From NCBI GenBank assembly GCA_009777775.1, contig WRLE01000008.1:62001-126000 (forward strand): DNA of 64,000 nucleotides. Reading direction: 5' to 3'. The DNA is from Oscillospiraceae bacterium. GTDB lineage: Bacteria > Bacillota > Clostridia > Oscillospirales > Oscillospiraceae. Below are positions 44,938 to 53,895 of this stretch, piece by piece (within the stretch, counting starts at the first letter, position 1; each line of letters opens with the position of its first letter). The notes under the pieces were generated by a model that saw nothing but the letters and a program-made list of their open reading frames with translations, ran no database searches and was not told the DNA's origin. Made by a program: the position numbers and the translations under genes.

Positions 44938-45365
44938 TGAAAAAACAAAAATTATTTCGTGCCATGAATCTCACAGATAGAGATGAGATTATTGAGTTGG
45001 GAAGACAGCTGGGTGATACCCATGCTGTCCAAACCTTGAAAAAGCCCCAAAAAATGCTTGTCATGATGAAATTTAGGGAAAGTGCCCAAAACAGCTTGTT
45101 TTATGCAGGAGAAGCCCTTGCTTGCGAATGTATGGTAAGCATCGGCGGTGTTAAAGGCTTTGCCGCTTGTCTGGGAGACGATACGGAAAAGGCATATGCC
45201 ATGGCAGTCATCGATGCTGTTATGAACGCTGATTTACCCGAAAAAAGCCTTATAATGGAATCCATTGAAAAATGGGAAAAAGCCATTGAATACAAGCAAG
45301 CCCTCGAGGCTGGCTTAACCATGTCCACGAAGGTGAATTTCACAATAATGGAGGAGGAAGAATAA
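44937..45365 (+). CDS. phnG: PhnG, C-P lyase core subunit
   Basis: A 142-residue subunit of the PhnGHIJ core complex. It helps PhnI and PhnH build the ribose 1-phosphonate triphosphate. Recognisable family parts are RAMNLTDRDEIIELGR and the LACECMVSIGGVKGFA block (usual form ECTVxxxxxxGxA). The start overlaps the phnM stop. It is followed one base later by phnH. Confidence 0.9.
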   Translation: MKKQKLFRAMNLTDRDEIIELGRQLGDTHAVQTLKKPQKMLVMMKFRESAQNSLFYAGEALACECMVSIGGVKGFAACLGDDTEKAYAMAVIDAVMNADLPEKSLIMESIEKWEKAIEYKQALEAGLTMSTKVNFTIMEEEE

Positions 45366-45366
45366 T

Positions 45367-45987
45367 ATGAGCAATTGTGAAAACAGCACCGCAATGATAG
45401 ATGACAGTCCAATGGAGTACGACAGCAGCTTGTCTGCCCAAAGCATCTTTCGGGAAACTATGAATGCCTTTGCCCATCCATTACGCATATATAATATTAA
45501 AGAAGCTGCATCAAAAAACCCGCTGACCCAAGGACAAAATGCGATATTAATGGAGCTTAGTGGAATTTTCCTCGACAATTGCGTCGGATTTTATGTACAC
45601 GACAATGTGCAGCTTTCCGCTCAGCTCAAGGAACTAACATATGCAATCCCTTGTGCAATTGAGATTGCAGATTTCGTTATCATGGAAAATCCCAATGAAT
45701 TTGACCGATGGGAAGAAATATCCCAAGGCACCTTGGTGGATCCACATTTGGGTGCCACTGTCATTATTCGGATTCCGCAAATCGTTGGCGATGTAGCCAT
45801 CACTGCACAAGGACCTGGTATCAATGGTCAAGAATCATTTCTGATTAGCCACGATGTAGCAAAATGCATATTTTCTGTTCGTCAATTGGAGATTGAGTAC
45901 CCTAAGGGTATTGATTTATTATTTGCCAGCCAACAAGGAGACATTTGTGCCCTGGGCCGCCATGTTGCTGTAATAACTAATGCATAA
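45367..45987 (+). CDS. phnH: PhnH, C-P lyase core subunit
   Basis: A 206-residue subunit of the C-P lyase core with a fold related to PLP transferases, without PLP. Family signatures are SIFRETMNAFAHPLRIYNI near the N-terminus (usual FRxxMxAMARPG), a GPGIN motif near residue 155, and the end PKGIDLLFASQQGDICALGR. GGAGGAAG precedes the start. Confidence 0.92.
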   Translation: MSNCENSTAMIDDSPMEYDSSLSAQSIFRETMNAFAHPLRIYNIKEAASKNPLTQGQNAILMELSGIFLDNCVGFYVHDNVQLSAQLKELTYAIPCAIEIADFVIMENPNEFDRWEEISQGTLVDPHLGATVIIRIPQIVGDVAITAQGPGINGQESFLISHDVAKCIFSVRQLEIEYPKGIDLLFASQQGDICALGRHVAVITNA

Positions 45988-45999
45988 GGAGTGTCATAA

Positions 46000-47142
46000 A
46001 TGGCATATGTAGCAGTCAAAGGCGGCGAAGCCGCAATTGAAAAATCCATTGAGCTTCTGAAACTCTCCAGAAGCGAAGGCAAAAACAGCCTCGAAACCGA
46101 GGTCATCACTTCTAGAATGAAGCAATTGGTCGATAGAGTTATGTGTGAAGCGGGCTTCTACGCTCCCCTTTATGCAGCCATTTCATTGAAACAGAACGAA
46201 GGCAGCTTGGAAGAAGCGGTTTTCCTAATGCGAGCATACCGCTCGACTCTCACCCGCTCTCACACTTCCCTGGAACTGGACTGTAGAGAAATGCGTCTGA
46301 CTCGTAGAATATCATCTGCCTTCAAAGACATCCCCCTGGGTCAGATTCTCGGTCCAACTTACGACTACACACACAGACTTATTAATTTCGATTTACTCAG
46401 CGAAAATGAAGAAGAGCTTGAAGCCTTCAAAGACGAGTTTCTCGGTAATATTGAAAGGCTTTCCACTCCCATGAAAGCAGCTCGAGTATCCGATTTACTC
46501 AGGGAAGAAAACTTGATAGCCGATTATGAAAAAGACAATACCGAGCCGGAAGACATCACCCAAGAAAAATTTATGTTCCCAGCATCAAGAAGCGTCAAGC
46601 TCCAGACGCTGTTTCGAGCTGATACAGGATTTATAAGCGGTGTTGCCTACTCAGGGATGAGAGGATATGGAGCATCTGCCCATCCAACAATTGGCGAGCT
46701 TCGTTGCGGTTACATGGAAATTGAAATAGCGTACCCCCTTGATACAGATGAGAGCATGGTGCTGGGGGAGATCCTTTTTACCGAGGTGGAAGCATATATA
46801 GGCAGCCACATAAGCACCAGTGGGGCCCATGATGGCTTGGGTATAGCCATTGGCTACGGGTTGGTTTTTGGTCGCGCCGAGACTAGAGCAATAGCCATGT
46901 CAATACTGGATTGTGCATTAAACAACCCCGACCCCAGCAATCCTCCCAATGATGAGGAATTCGTTCTTCTTCATGGCGAGCCCTTGGAAATGTCCGGCTT
47001 TATCTCCCACCTCAAGCTCCCCCATTATGTAACATATCAATCCAGGCTTGATAATATTAGAAAAATCCGCCGCGAGAATCAAATTAACGGTTCAAATGCA
47101 ACAAGCGAATATGGAGAGGAGCTGTGCATATCAGATGAATGA
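46000..47142 (+). CDS. phnI: PhnI, C-P lyase core subunit
   Basis: The 380-residue catalytic partner that exchanges the adenine of ATP for phosphonate in the core complex, giving ribose 1-phosphonate 5-triphosphate. It opens MAYVAVKGGEAAIEKS, the near-invariant PhnI start, and has QLVDRVMCEAGFYAPLYAA and GMRGYGASAHPTIGELR. AAGGAG precedes the ATG. It overlaps phnJ by 8 bp, keeping I and J stoichiometric. Confidence 0.94.
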   Translation: MAYVAVKGGEAAIEKSIELLKLSRSEGKNSLETEVITSRMKQLVDRVMCEAGFYAPLYAAISLKQNEGSLEEAVFLMRAYRSTLTRSHTSLELDCREMRLTRRISSAFKDIPLGQILGPTYDYTHRLINFDLLSENEEELEAFKDEFLGNIERLSTPMKAARVSDLLREENLIADYEKDNTEPEDITQEKFMFPASRSVKLQTLFRADTGFISGVAYSGMRGYGASAHPTIGELRCGYMEIEIAYPLDTDESMVLGEILFTEVEAYIGSHISTSGAHDGLGIAIGYGLVFGRAETRAIAMSILDCALNNPDPSNPPNDEEFVLLHGEPLEMSGFISHLKLPHYVTYQSRLDNIRKIRRENQINGSNATSEYGEELCISDE

Positions 47143-47980
47143 AAATGATTACAACTTCGCTTTCCTTGATGAAGGCTCAAAGCGAGAAATTAGAAGGGCA
47201 ATTATAAAAGCAATCACTATTCCCGGCTGCCAGATACCCTTTGGCTCAAGGGAGCTACCCATTGGAAGGGGTTGGGGAACAGGCGGATTACAGATTACTT
47301 TATCCATAATAGGTCCCGATGATATCCTCAAAGTCATAGACCAAGGTAACGATGATAGCGTTAATGCCATCAGCATAAAGAAATTCGTTTCCAGATGCAC
47401 CGGAGTGGAGCAGACTACGGATACGCAAAAAGCAACGATTATCCAATCCAGGCACAGGATTCCTGAAGAAAAGCTGGGAGAAAATCATGTTCTAGTGCTC
47501 CAGGTTCCGAATCCCGAACCCCTCCGCTCTGTTGAAAGAAGCGTATTAAAAGCAAGGCAGATGCATGGTGATACCGAGTACAGCGCAGCTTGGCTTTTGC
47601 TATATGAGCAAATCGTAAGATACGGCAAAATCACGATGGGTGCTGGCTATCCAGTTTTGGTAGATGGCAGGTATGTCATGGCACCAAGCCCCATACCCAG
47701 ATATGATACCCTTGGTCTTGACGATGCCGATTGTTTATATCTATTCGGTGCTGGACGGGAAAAGATGATATATGCCGTTCCTCCTCATACCAGCGTAGTG
47801 CCTTTAGATTTCGACGATTTCCCCTTTGAACTGGAAAACGTAGAGGAACGCGTATGCAGAATATGCGGAGCTGAAAATGTATATTTCGATGAAATATTCG
47901 ACTCGGAAACCGGCGAAAGACATTACCAGTGTTCAGATTCCGGCTTCTGCGCCAAAAACGCCGCGGCGAAACAGATTTAA
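47135..47980 (+). CDS. phnJ: PhnJ, radical-SAM C-P lyase
   Basis: The radical-SAM enzyme that breaks the carbon-phosphorus bond. With the ATG at 47135 the protein is 281 residues, the same as E. coli PhnJ. Its four cysteines fall at 241, 244, 266 and 272 (CRIC, then CSDSGFC), exactly the E. coli positions: the first three bind the 4Fe-4S cluster and the last carries the thiyl radical. The start region FAFLDEGSKREIRRAIIKA and RELPIGRGWGTGG are family blocks. All catalytic residues needed appear intact. Confidence 0.96.
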   Translation: MNENDYNFAFLDEGSKREIRRAIIKAITIPGCQIPFGSRELPIGRGWGTGGLQITLSIIGPDDILKVIDQGNDDSVNAISIKKFVSRCTGVEQTTDTQKATIIQSRHRIPEEKLGENHVLVLQVPNPEPLRSVERSVLKARQMHGDTEYSAAWLLLYEQIVRYGKITMGAGYPVLVDGRYVMAPSPIPRYDTLGLDDADCLYLFGAGREKMIYAVPPHTSVVPLDFDDFPFELENVEERVCRICGAENVYFDEIFDSETGERHYQCSDSGFCAKNAAAKQI

Positions 47981-47993
47981 AGGAGTGACTTCG

Positions 47994-48824
47994 ATGGATC
48001 AAATAATGAAAGTCAATGAGCTGTCTGTAGTATATGGGAAAGGCTGCGATTATTGTAGAGACTCAAACAATCCACTGGAAAAGAATCGTTGCCCCCATTG
48101 CATGGCAGTATGTGCAGTCAGAGATATATCTCTAGAGCTATATGATTCAGAAATCCTTGGTGTTGTCGGTGAATCCGGCTCTGGGAAAACAACTTTGATG
48201 AAAGCTCTTTACTTCGATATCATACCAACAAAAGGTAGTGCCTATTTGGCTGCATATAATAATGGCGAAACTGATATTTTTTCCGTTTCCAGCCAGCAGC
48301 AAAGGGCTATTAGAAACAATTTATTGGGAATGGTTTACCAAAATCCAGTGATGGGTTTGCTAATGAACTATTCCAGCGGTGGCAATGTTGCTCAAAAACT
48401 CATTGCAGCGGGGCATAGGAATGTTGCAGCAATGCAGGAGCGCACCGCCCAGCTGCTAGATCACATGGAGATTCCCTTAAACAGAGTAAAAGAGCCACCG
48501 AGAAACTTTTCCGGTGGCATGCAGCAAAGGGTGCAGATTTCAAAAGCTATTGCAAACAACCCGCCTGTTTTATTACTTGACGAAGTTACTACGGGTCTCG
48601 ACCTTTCCGTGCAAGCGAAAGTTTTGGACTTGATTCGGATGGTGCAAAAGCAATTGAACATATCCGTCATAGTGGTGAGCCACGATTTGGCGGTAATTAG
48701 GATGCTCTCCGACAGAACCGTAGTCATGCTTGATGGGCAAATAGTGGAGCACGGTTTCACCGACCAGATATTAGAAGACCCCCAACATTGGTTCACACAA
48801 ACACTTGTTCATTCATTGATATAA
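47994..48824 (+). CDS. phnK: PhnK, C-P lyase ABC-type ATPase
   Basis: A 276-residue ABC ATPase that binds the PhnGHIJ core. Walker A is GESGSGKTT, the Q-loop is VYQNPVMGL, the signature is FSGGMQQRVQ, and Walker B is LLLDEVTTGLD, with E after D replaced in the usual EPT by EVT as in PhnK. Before Walker A an inserted cysteine cluster is seen: CDYC near residue 19, CPHC near 32 and a further Cys four residues on. E. coli PhnK lacks this. It could hold zinc or an iron-sulfur cluster. AAAGGAG precedes the ATG. Confidence 0.93.
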   Translation: MDQIMKVNELSVVYGKGCDYCRDSNNPLEKNRCPHCMAVCAVRDISLELYDSEILGVVGESGSGKTTLMKALYFDIIPTKGSAYLAAYNNGETDIFSVSSQQQRAIRNNLLGMVYQNPVMGLLMNYSSGGNVAQKLIAAGHRNVAAMQERTAQLLDHMEIPLNRVKEPPRNFSGGMQQRVQISKAIANNPPVLLLDEVTTGLDLSVQAKVLDLIRMVQKQLNISVIVVSHDLAVIRMLSDRTVVMLDGQIVEHGFTDQILEDPQHWFTQTLVHSLI

Positions 48825-48837
48825 TGTGATGTAACAA

Positions 48838-48878
48838 CTCAGTAGTGCAGCACAGAGCGTCTGCGCTACACTACTGAG
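48838..48878 (+). terminator. hairpin between phnK and phnL
   Basis: The arms CTCAGTAGTG and CACTACTGAG are perfect 10-mers, with a partly pairing loop. No T run follows. It is more likely an RNA-processing or stability element than a full terminator, since phnL follows with a good ribosome site. Confidence 0.5.
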
Positions 48879-48905
48879 AAGCATCTTACAAAGGAGTTAT
48901 ATAAT

Positions 48906-49604
48906 ATGCTAATTGTCAACAATCTATCAAAAACATTTAATATGCACGTTGGTGCTGAGAAGACTATTACATGCTTAGATTCTGTTAATCTATCTGTGGA
49001 ACCCGGTCAAGTGGTGGCCCTCATCGGACCCAGTGGTTCTGGCAAGTCCTCTTTGCTAAAATGCATTTATGGCACTTACTTGACAACGGTCGGAAACATT
49101 TATTATACTGACGCAAATGGAAGCGAACACGACCTTGCTAATATAGACTTGCAAACCATGCGCCATCTTCGGACAAGGGAATTTGGCTATGTTTCTCAGT
49201 TTTTCCATGTTATCCCACGAATCGCTGCTGTTGATGTATTATCGCAACCACTAATAAACAGAGGATGGAGCAGCAATGATTCTGCAAAGCGAGCAAAAGA
49301 GCTATTGAGCAAAGTGGGTATACCGGAGAGCCTTTGGAATATGTACCCTTCCACTTTCAGCGGTGGAGAAAAGCAAAGACTAAATATAATATATGGAATA
49401 ATAACAATGCCGCGCCTTGTCCTACTGGACGAACCCACGGCTTCTTTGGATCCTGTCTCAAAGAGAAATGTTTTAGACCTTATAATTGAACTTAAAGAAC
49501 AGGGTTCAATGATACTGGGTGCCTTTCACGATTATGAAGCTATGCGTGTCATCGCAGATAAGAGCTATCATGTCGTGACGAAAAATCTGGAGTTGGTAGC
49601 ATGA
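48906..49604 (+). CDS. phnL: PhnL, C-P lyase ABC-type ATPase
   Basis: The second ABC ATPase of the C-P lyase system, 232 residues; it docks on PhnK in the known complex. Walker A is GPSGSGKSS, the Q-loop FGYVSQFFHVIPR and signature FSGGEKQRL are typical of PhnL, and Walker B is LVLLDEPTASLD. AAAGGAG precedes the ATG. The end overlaps the PHP gene by 4 bp (ATGA). Confidence 0.93.
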   Translation: MLIVNNLSKTFNMHVGAEKTITCLDSVNLSVEPGQVVALIGPSGSGKSSLLKCIYGTYLTTVGNIYYTDANGSEHDLANIDLQTMRHLRTREFGYVSQFFHVIPRIAAVDVLSQPLINRGWSSNDSAKRAKELLSKVGIPESLWNMYPSTFSGGEKQRLNIIYGIITMPRLVLLDEPTASLDPVSKRNVLDLIIELKEQGSMILGAFHDYEAMRVIADKSYHVVTKNLELVA

Positions 49605-50413
49605 AAGCTGATCTACACATACATTCAAGCATGTCTGACAGCACACTATCTGTGGAGGACATAATTATTCAAGCAAATCGTGGCAGCGTGGAGCTTTTCA
49701 GCATCACAGACCACGATACCGTCAGATGCCAAAATGAGTTTAAGGAAAAAGCGTCTCAGGAAGGTATCTCCTATGTCAAGGGTATTGAAATAACTGCCTT
49801 TGATAAAAAAGAAAACGTATCCGTCCACATTTTAGGATATGGATACGATAAAGACGATCTCCTCGAGGATTTTTGTGCTGCAACCAACGAAAGCAGAGCA
49901 AAGGCTGGAATCAATATGACGGAAAAAGTCATAGAAATGGGCTATGCTATCACTGTTGATGAAGTGCTACGCTACAGCAAGGGTTGCATTATTTATCGTC
50001 CACATATAATGCACGCACTTTTTGAGAGAGGGTATTTAAAAGGTGTATTAAACGAGCAATACACCGAGTGGTTCAGCAAAGATGGTCCCGCTTATTTCCC
50101 CTTCGAATACCCTGACCCAATCGATGCCATCTCTGCTGTCAAAGAAGCAGGCGGGCTTGCTGTATTGGCACATCCCGCATATTATAAAAACTGGGCATGT
50201 ATCCCATCATTGGCTGCTGCAGGTCTCGATGGAATTGAGGTCTATCACCCTGGTCACAGCGATATAGATAAATCTGCTTTACTGGCAATCGCCGATGGAT
50301 ACAAGCTATTTATCACAAGCGGCAGCGATTTCCACGGAATGTACGCCCAAGACCCCGTCCCCATAGGCAACGGCTGCGTCGAAGCAAGCGATGAGATATT
50401 GAAACTGACATAA
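49601..50413 (+). CDS. PHP-domain phosphoribosyl 1,2-cyclic phosphate phosphodiesterase
   Basis: A 270-residue PHP metal hydrolase. The motifs are DLHIHSSMSDS (HxH), SITDHDT, a Glu in GIEITAF, RPHIMHAL, LAHPA and the late SGSDFHG. In Gram-positive phn operons such PHP proteins, characterised in Eggerthella lenta, hydrolyse both ester bonds of 5-phospho-ribose 1,2-cyclic phosphate, doing the work of PhnP plus a further step. The 4-bp overlap with phnL and the absence of phnP support this reading strongly. It is the last gene of the operon; repeat R7 follows and may terminate transcription. Confidence 0.9.
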   Translation: MKADLHIHSSMSDSTLSVEDIIIQANRGSVELFSITDHDTVRCQNEFKEKASQEGISYVKGIEITAFDKKENVSVHILGYGYDKDDLLEDFCAATNESRAKAGINMTEKVIEMGYAITVDEVLRYSKGCIIYRPHIMHALFERGYLKGVLNEQYTEWFSKDGPAYFPFEYPDPIDAISAVKEAGGLAVLAHPAYYKNWACIPSLAAAGLDGIEVYHPGHSDIDKSALLAIADGYKLFITSGSDFHGMYAQDPVPIGNGCVEASDEILKLT

Positions 50414-50442
50414 ATGAATAAATCATGGTAATACCATGCGAA

Positions 50443-50502
50443 TGAACGGTAGGGACGGTACTTTTGTTCAAATTTGAACAAAAGTACCGTCCCCACCGTT
50501 CA
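50443..50502. repeat. GGGGACGG palindromic repeat, copy R7 (best paired)
   Basis: TGAACGGTAGGGACGGTAC, centre TTCAAATTTGAA, and the exact complement GTACCGTCCCCACCGTTCA, with one mismatch. The GGTAC change relative to GGTTC is matched on the other arm. It lies between the convergent phn and ABC-permease genes. Confidence 0.88.
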
Positions 50503-50509
50503 TTTGTGT

Positions 50510-52153
50510 CTAGGCGATATATAAATCGCGTTTTTTGAAATAGGCTAAGCCGATTCCTATTAATGCAGAGGCGATTATTGTCAATATAATCAAAGGAGTG
50601 AACTCAAAGGTATCCATTGGTAGCTTTGGGATGTATTGCATTGGTGAAATGTTTTGGAACCATTTAGGTAATAAATCAGGCATACCACCTAGAAAAGCTA
50701 CGACAAATATCACTCCATAAAAACCCCAGACAGCTCCTGTTGCTTTAGGAAACGCACCCGTCATAAAAACCACGAAGCCAATCATTACCCATATTGCAGG
50801 TAAATATACAAGAAATGATTTAATTAATCCGTCTAATGTAAAAAGTCCGCTTCCTGTCATCGAAGTGGAGATATATAGTCCATAAGCCGTTGACAGCTGC
50901 GCTAAAATGCTGATTATAAATGCTAGAATTATATAACTAACAAAGTATCTCGTCTTTGGCACAGCCATTGCTATAAGCTGCTCCTGACGACCTTCCCGTT
51001 CTTCAGAGCGGAGTTTCAAAGAAGCGTTCATAACGGGAACAAAAGCAAGCAGCGTCATCATCATTACGACAAATACCCCAAAATAATCAATGATAATCTG
51101 CGCTTTTTGACTATCGGACATTGTGTTTAGCAGCATTTCAGGAACACCTATCACTTGCAAGTACTCTGGGCTGTCACCAACGAAGGTAGGTATATCAGAA
51201 ATGACAGAACCGTAAGAAGCACCAAGAACGAACATTAAGACAATCCATATGATTAATGATTTATACATCAGTCGTAATGAAAAGCCAAAGGGTGAGAGCA
51301 TACTCTTCGCTGCTGTTTCACGTCCTTGGCGAGGAGCGATGAATCCTTGACCCATATCACGCAACGAATTGAGCATATATGCAGCAATAGTGATTATGAT
51401 TGCTTCTGCTTCCAAAATGATGATGGGTATGATGTTGTTTTCCACAAACACTTGTGAACGCTGTGCCAAACCCAAAGAGCTTATACACGAAAGCAATTCT
51501 GAGCCTTGCACATCACCAGCAGCTCTAATCAAATAAAATACACCCACAGCGAGAAAAGATAAACCGCTCGCTGTGCTTTTGTTTGATGATAATTGGGAAA
51601 ATATTGCAGCTATGGAAGCAAAGACAAGCCCAGTAGCTCCAACAACCGCTCCATACAATATGCAATCTGCTAACTTCATGCCTTCTATACCCAGTACAGC
51701 TAGAGCAAATCCAAGCAATACCGCAAGTATAGTGTTAATAATCCCCGATGATATCATCGTAGCATGAAGTATAGCAATGCGTCCAGTTGGCAACGATCGA
51801 ATGACTTCCACTCTACCGCTCTCTTCATCTGCTCTTGTATGTCGAACCACAAAAAATATATTCATAATTGCAACGGCAATCAGTATCCAAAGAAGCATAG
51901 TTCCAGCATACATTACTCCGGTGGTGTAATTGTCAAGACCATATACCGGTCCCATCATAGCAACCATTACCGGATTGTTAAAGGATTGTCCAAATTGTGT
52001 ACGTGCTTCCGGCTGAGAAAACATACTATCCAAAGTTGGTGCGACAGCCATGGAAAAAAGCACAAGAGCAACAATCCAAACTGTAGTAATAATCCTATCT
52101 CGCTTCAATATAAATTTCACTAGTTTGCCAGTGTTAGTAAAACTTTTATTCAT
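50510..52153 (-). CDS. ABC-2-type export permease
   Basis: A 547-residue membrane protein with about twelve hydrophobic segments, the double-length permease family often named exporter of polyketide antibiotics. The typical block after the second helix, HTRADEESGRVEVIRSLP, is clear, and an internal repeat, LRSEEREGRQEQLIA, sits in the second half. It forms an operon with the ATPase two bases upstream and a TetR regulator, a common drug-efflux arrangement. The substrate is unknown. GGAAG precedes the start. Confidence 0.9.
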   Translation of the reverse strand: MNKSFTNTGKLVKFILKRDRIITTVWIVALVLFSMAVAPTLDSMFSQPEARTQFGQSFNNPVMVAMMGPVYGLDNYTTGVMYAGTMLLWILIAVAIMNIFFVVRHTRADEESGRVEVIRSLPTGRIAILHATMISSGIINTILAVLLGFALAVLGIEGMKLADCILYGAVVGATGLVFASIAAIFSQLSSNKSTASGLSFLAVGVFYLIRAAGDVQGSELLSCISSLGLAQRSQVFVENNIIPIIILEAEAIIITIAAYMLNSLRDMGQGFIAPRQGRETAAKSMLSPFGFSLRLMYKSLIIWIVLMFVLGASYGSVISDIPTFVGDSPEYLQVIGVPEMLLNTMSDSQKAQIIIDYFGVFVVMMMTLLAFVPVMNASLKLRSEEREGRQEQLIAMAVPKTRYFVSYIILAFIISILAQLSTAYGLYISTSMTGSGLFTLDGLIKSFLVYLPAIWVMIGFVVFMTGAFPKATGAVWGFYGVIFVVAFLGGMPDLLPKWFQNISPMQYIPKLPMDTFEFTPLIILTIIASALIGIGLAYFKKRDLYIA

Positions 52154-52155
52154 AC

Positions 52156-53052
52156 CTACACTTCCTCTCTTTTTCTATAATGTCGCATGAATAATTCTTC
52201 CAAAGTGGGAGGTATACTTTCGATTTTCACAACATCATATTTCGCAATATGGGAAACAATACTGCCAACTTCATCGGAATCGACTTGGAAGGATACTCCT
52301 CCTTGTCTCAACCGAATATCATGTACCCCATGCAAGTCTTCCAGACCTTCCAATGGTTTTAGTGTTTCAATATTCATTGTTATCCTTGTAAGATGGCGAA
52401 GCTCGGACAGTGTACCTATTTCGACTATTTGACCCTCCGCAATAATGCCTACCCTGTCGCACAAACGCTCGACTTCCGAGAGTATGTGACTCGATAAAAA
52501 CACACCTTTTCCCATATTCTTTTGCTCTAAAATACAATCTTGAAATACCTGTTCCATCAAAGGGTCTAAGCCGCTTGTTGGTTCATCGAGTATAAAGAGG
52601 TCTGCATCTGAAGTAAATGCGGCGACCAGAGCGACTTTTTGCCTATTCCCTTTTGAATAAGTGCGACATTTTTTTGTTGGGTCAAGCTCGAACATATCCA
52701 GTAGTTTTCTACGACGGGCTTTGTCATGTTTTCCGCGTAGATTGACAAACAAATCGATTACTTCACCGCCTGTTAGATTGGGCCATAGATTCACATCTCC
52801 TGGTACATATGCTATTCTTTTATGGATTTCCACTGCGTCTTTCCATGCATCTTTGCCAAACACCTTCACTGCACCTTCTGTTGCTTGGAGTATGCCCAGT
52901 AGTATTCTTATTGTTGTCGTCTTTCCTGCTCCGTTGGGACCGATATAACCAAATACTTCACCTTCTTTGACTTCAAGGTTTACATTGCGTAGTGCGGTAA
53001 ACTTACCGAAGTTTTTTGTCAATCCTTCTGTTTGAAGACTTAATGCTGCCAT
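52156..53052 (-). CDS. ABC export ATPase
   Basis: The 298-residue ATP-binding partner of the permease. Walker A is GPNGAGKTTT, the signature region is YSKGNRQKVA (a SGGQ variant common in DrrA-type exporters), Walker B is LFILDEPTSGLD, and the H-switch is SSHILSEVERL. The C-terminal 80 residues resemble DrrA tails. AAGGAGG precedes the ATG. It lies 204 bp downstream of the tetR gene, with a hairpin in between. Confidence 0.93.
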   Translation of the reverse strand: MAALSLQTEGLTKNFGKFTALRNVNLEVKEGEVFGYIGPNGAGKTTTIRILLGILQATEGAVKVFGKDAWKDAVEIHKRIAYVPGDVNLWPNLTGGEVIDLFVNLRGKHDKARRRKLLDMFELDPTKKCRTYSKGNRQKVALVAAFTSDADLFILDEPTSGLDPLMEQVFQDCILEQKNMGKGVFLSSHILSEVERLCDRVGIIAEGQIVEIGTLSELRHLTRITMNIETLKPLEGLEDLHGVHDIRLRQGGVSFQVDSDEVGSIVSHIAKYDVVKIESIPPTLEELFMRHYRKREEV

Positions 53053-53131
53053 TGTATATTCCTCCTTTGTAACTTTTCAGTTTGGCTGTCTTAGAGCATT
53101 GTTGTCCTTTTGATGTATCACAAAATACTCA

Positions 53132-53172
53132 AAGGGTGGAAAAATCGGAGTATTTCCGACTTTCCCACCCTT
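53132..53172 (-). terminator. hairpin between tetR and the ABC genes
   Basis: AAGGGTGG(A)AAA and TCGG pair with CCGA and TTTCCCACCCTT around AGTATT. The minus-strand T run is weak. It may attenuate read-through from tetR into the ABC genes. Confidence 0.5.
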
Positions 53173-53256
53173 AAAGCCAAGACTCGACACGGCATTTGCC
53201 GCCGACCGGGATTTGTGTTCAATTAATGCTGTGATTTTTGTCAATTTGTTGTCATA

Positions 53257-53874
53257 TTACACTATATCTTTCAGCACAGCTCGTCTAATGAAGTCAATGA
53301 GTTCCATTATAACTGTATCCCTTTGCTGTTTCGTCATAGAATTGCTAATTATATTCAATGTGACTGAATTTACCAATGAGCTAATAAAAGAAGCAGTCAT
53401 AGTAAGATTAATCCCTTCATATAATTCTCCATCTTTTTGAGCCTGTTCTAATAATTGCATATAGATATCAACAGCCATTGGATTATATTTAGTTACGAAT
53501 TCTTCAATGAAATATGATTGCTTTTTAGCAAAATCCTCGCCAATCATGTAATACTTTGGATTTGAATCTGCAAAGTCCAAACCTGCTTTCATTATATCTC
53601 GAAAGTTGTCTGTAAAACTCTTTTCGTGTATCGATATAAAAAAAGGTTCGAGGATTTTTACTTTTTGGCTAACCAAAGTGTCAATCAAATGGAAAAATAC
53701 ATCCTTTTTGTCATCAAAATACTGATAAAAACTACCTTTGGCTATTTTAGCTCCACTGACAATTCTATTCATGTTAGAGCCATCGAAGCCATATTTTGCA
53801 AATTCATCCAGAGCTGCCTGTTCAATAATCTGGCGTTTTTCATATGGCAAGTTGTAAAAAGTCTGCTTTGGCAA
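53257..53874 (-). CDS. TetR-family regulator of the ABC exporter
   Basis: A 205-residue repressor. With a TTG start at 53874 it begins MPKQTFYNLPYEKRQ, the usual opening for this TetR branch, with GGGG 8 nt upstream; upstream Met codons fall on the operator and promoter and are rejected. The helix-turn-helix region reads GSNMNRIVSGAKIAKGSFYQYF. It is followed by the exporter genes. The promoter just upstream is consensus and overlapped by a 34-bp palindrome, so autorepression is very likely; the ligand is presumably an exported toxic compound. Confidence 0.9.
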   Translation of the reverse strand: MPKQTFYNLPYEKRQIIEQAALDEFAKYGFDGSNMNRIVSGAKIAKGSFYQYFDDKKDVFFHLIDTLVSQKVKILEPFFISIHEKSFTDNFRDIMKAGLDFADSNPKYYMIGEDFAKKQSYFIEEFVTKYNPMAVDIYMQLLEQAQKDGELYEGINLTMTASFISSLVNSVTLNIISNSMTKQQRDTVIMELIDFIRRAVLKDIV

Positions 53875-53895
53875 ATACACCACCCCAACAGCAAT

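Noticed and set aside
29129..50502. Palindromic repeats as a CRISPR array
   Set aside because: Copies are kilobases apart, self-complementary and separated by genes; no cas genes.
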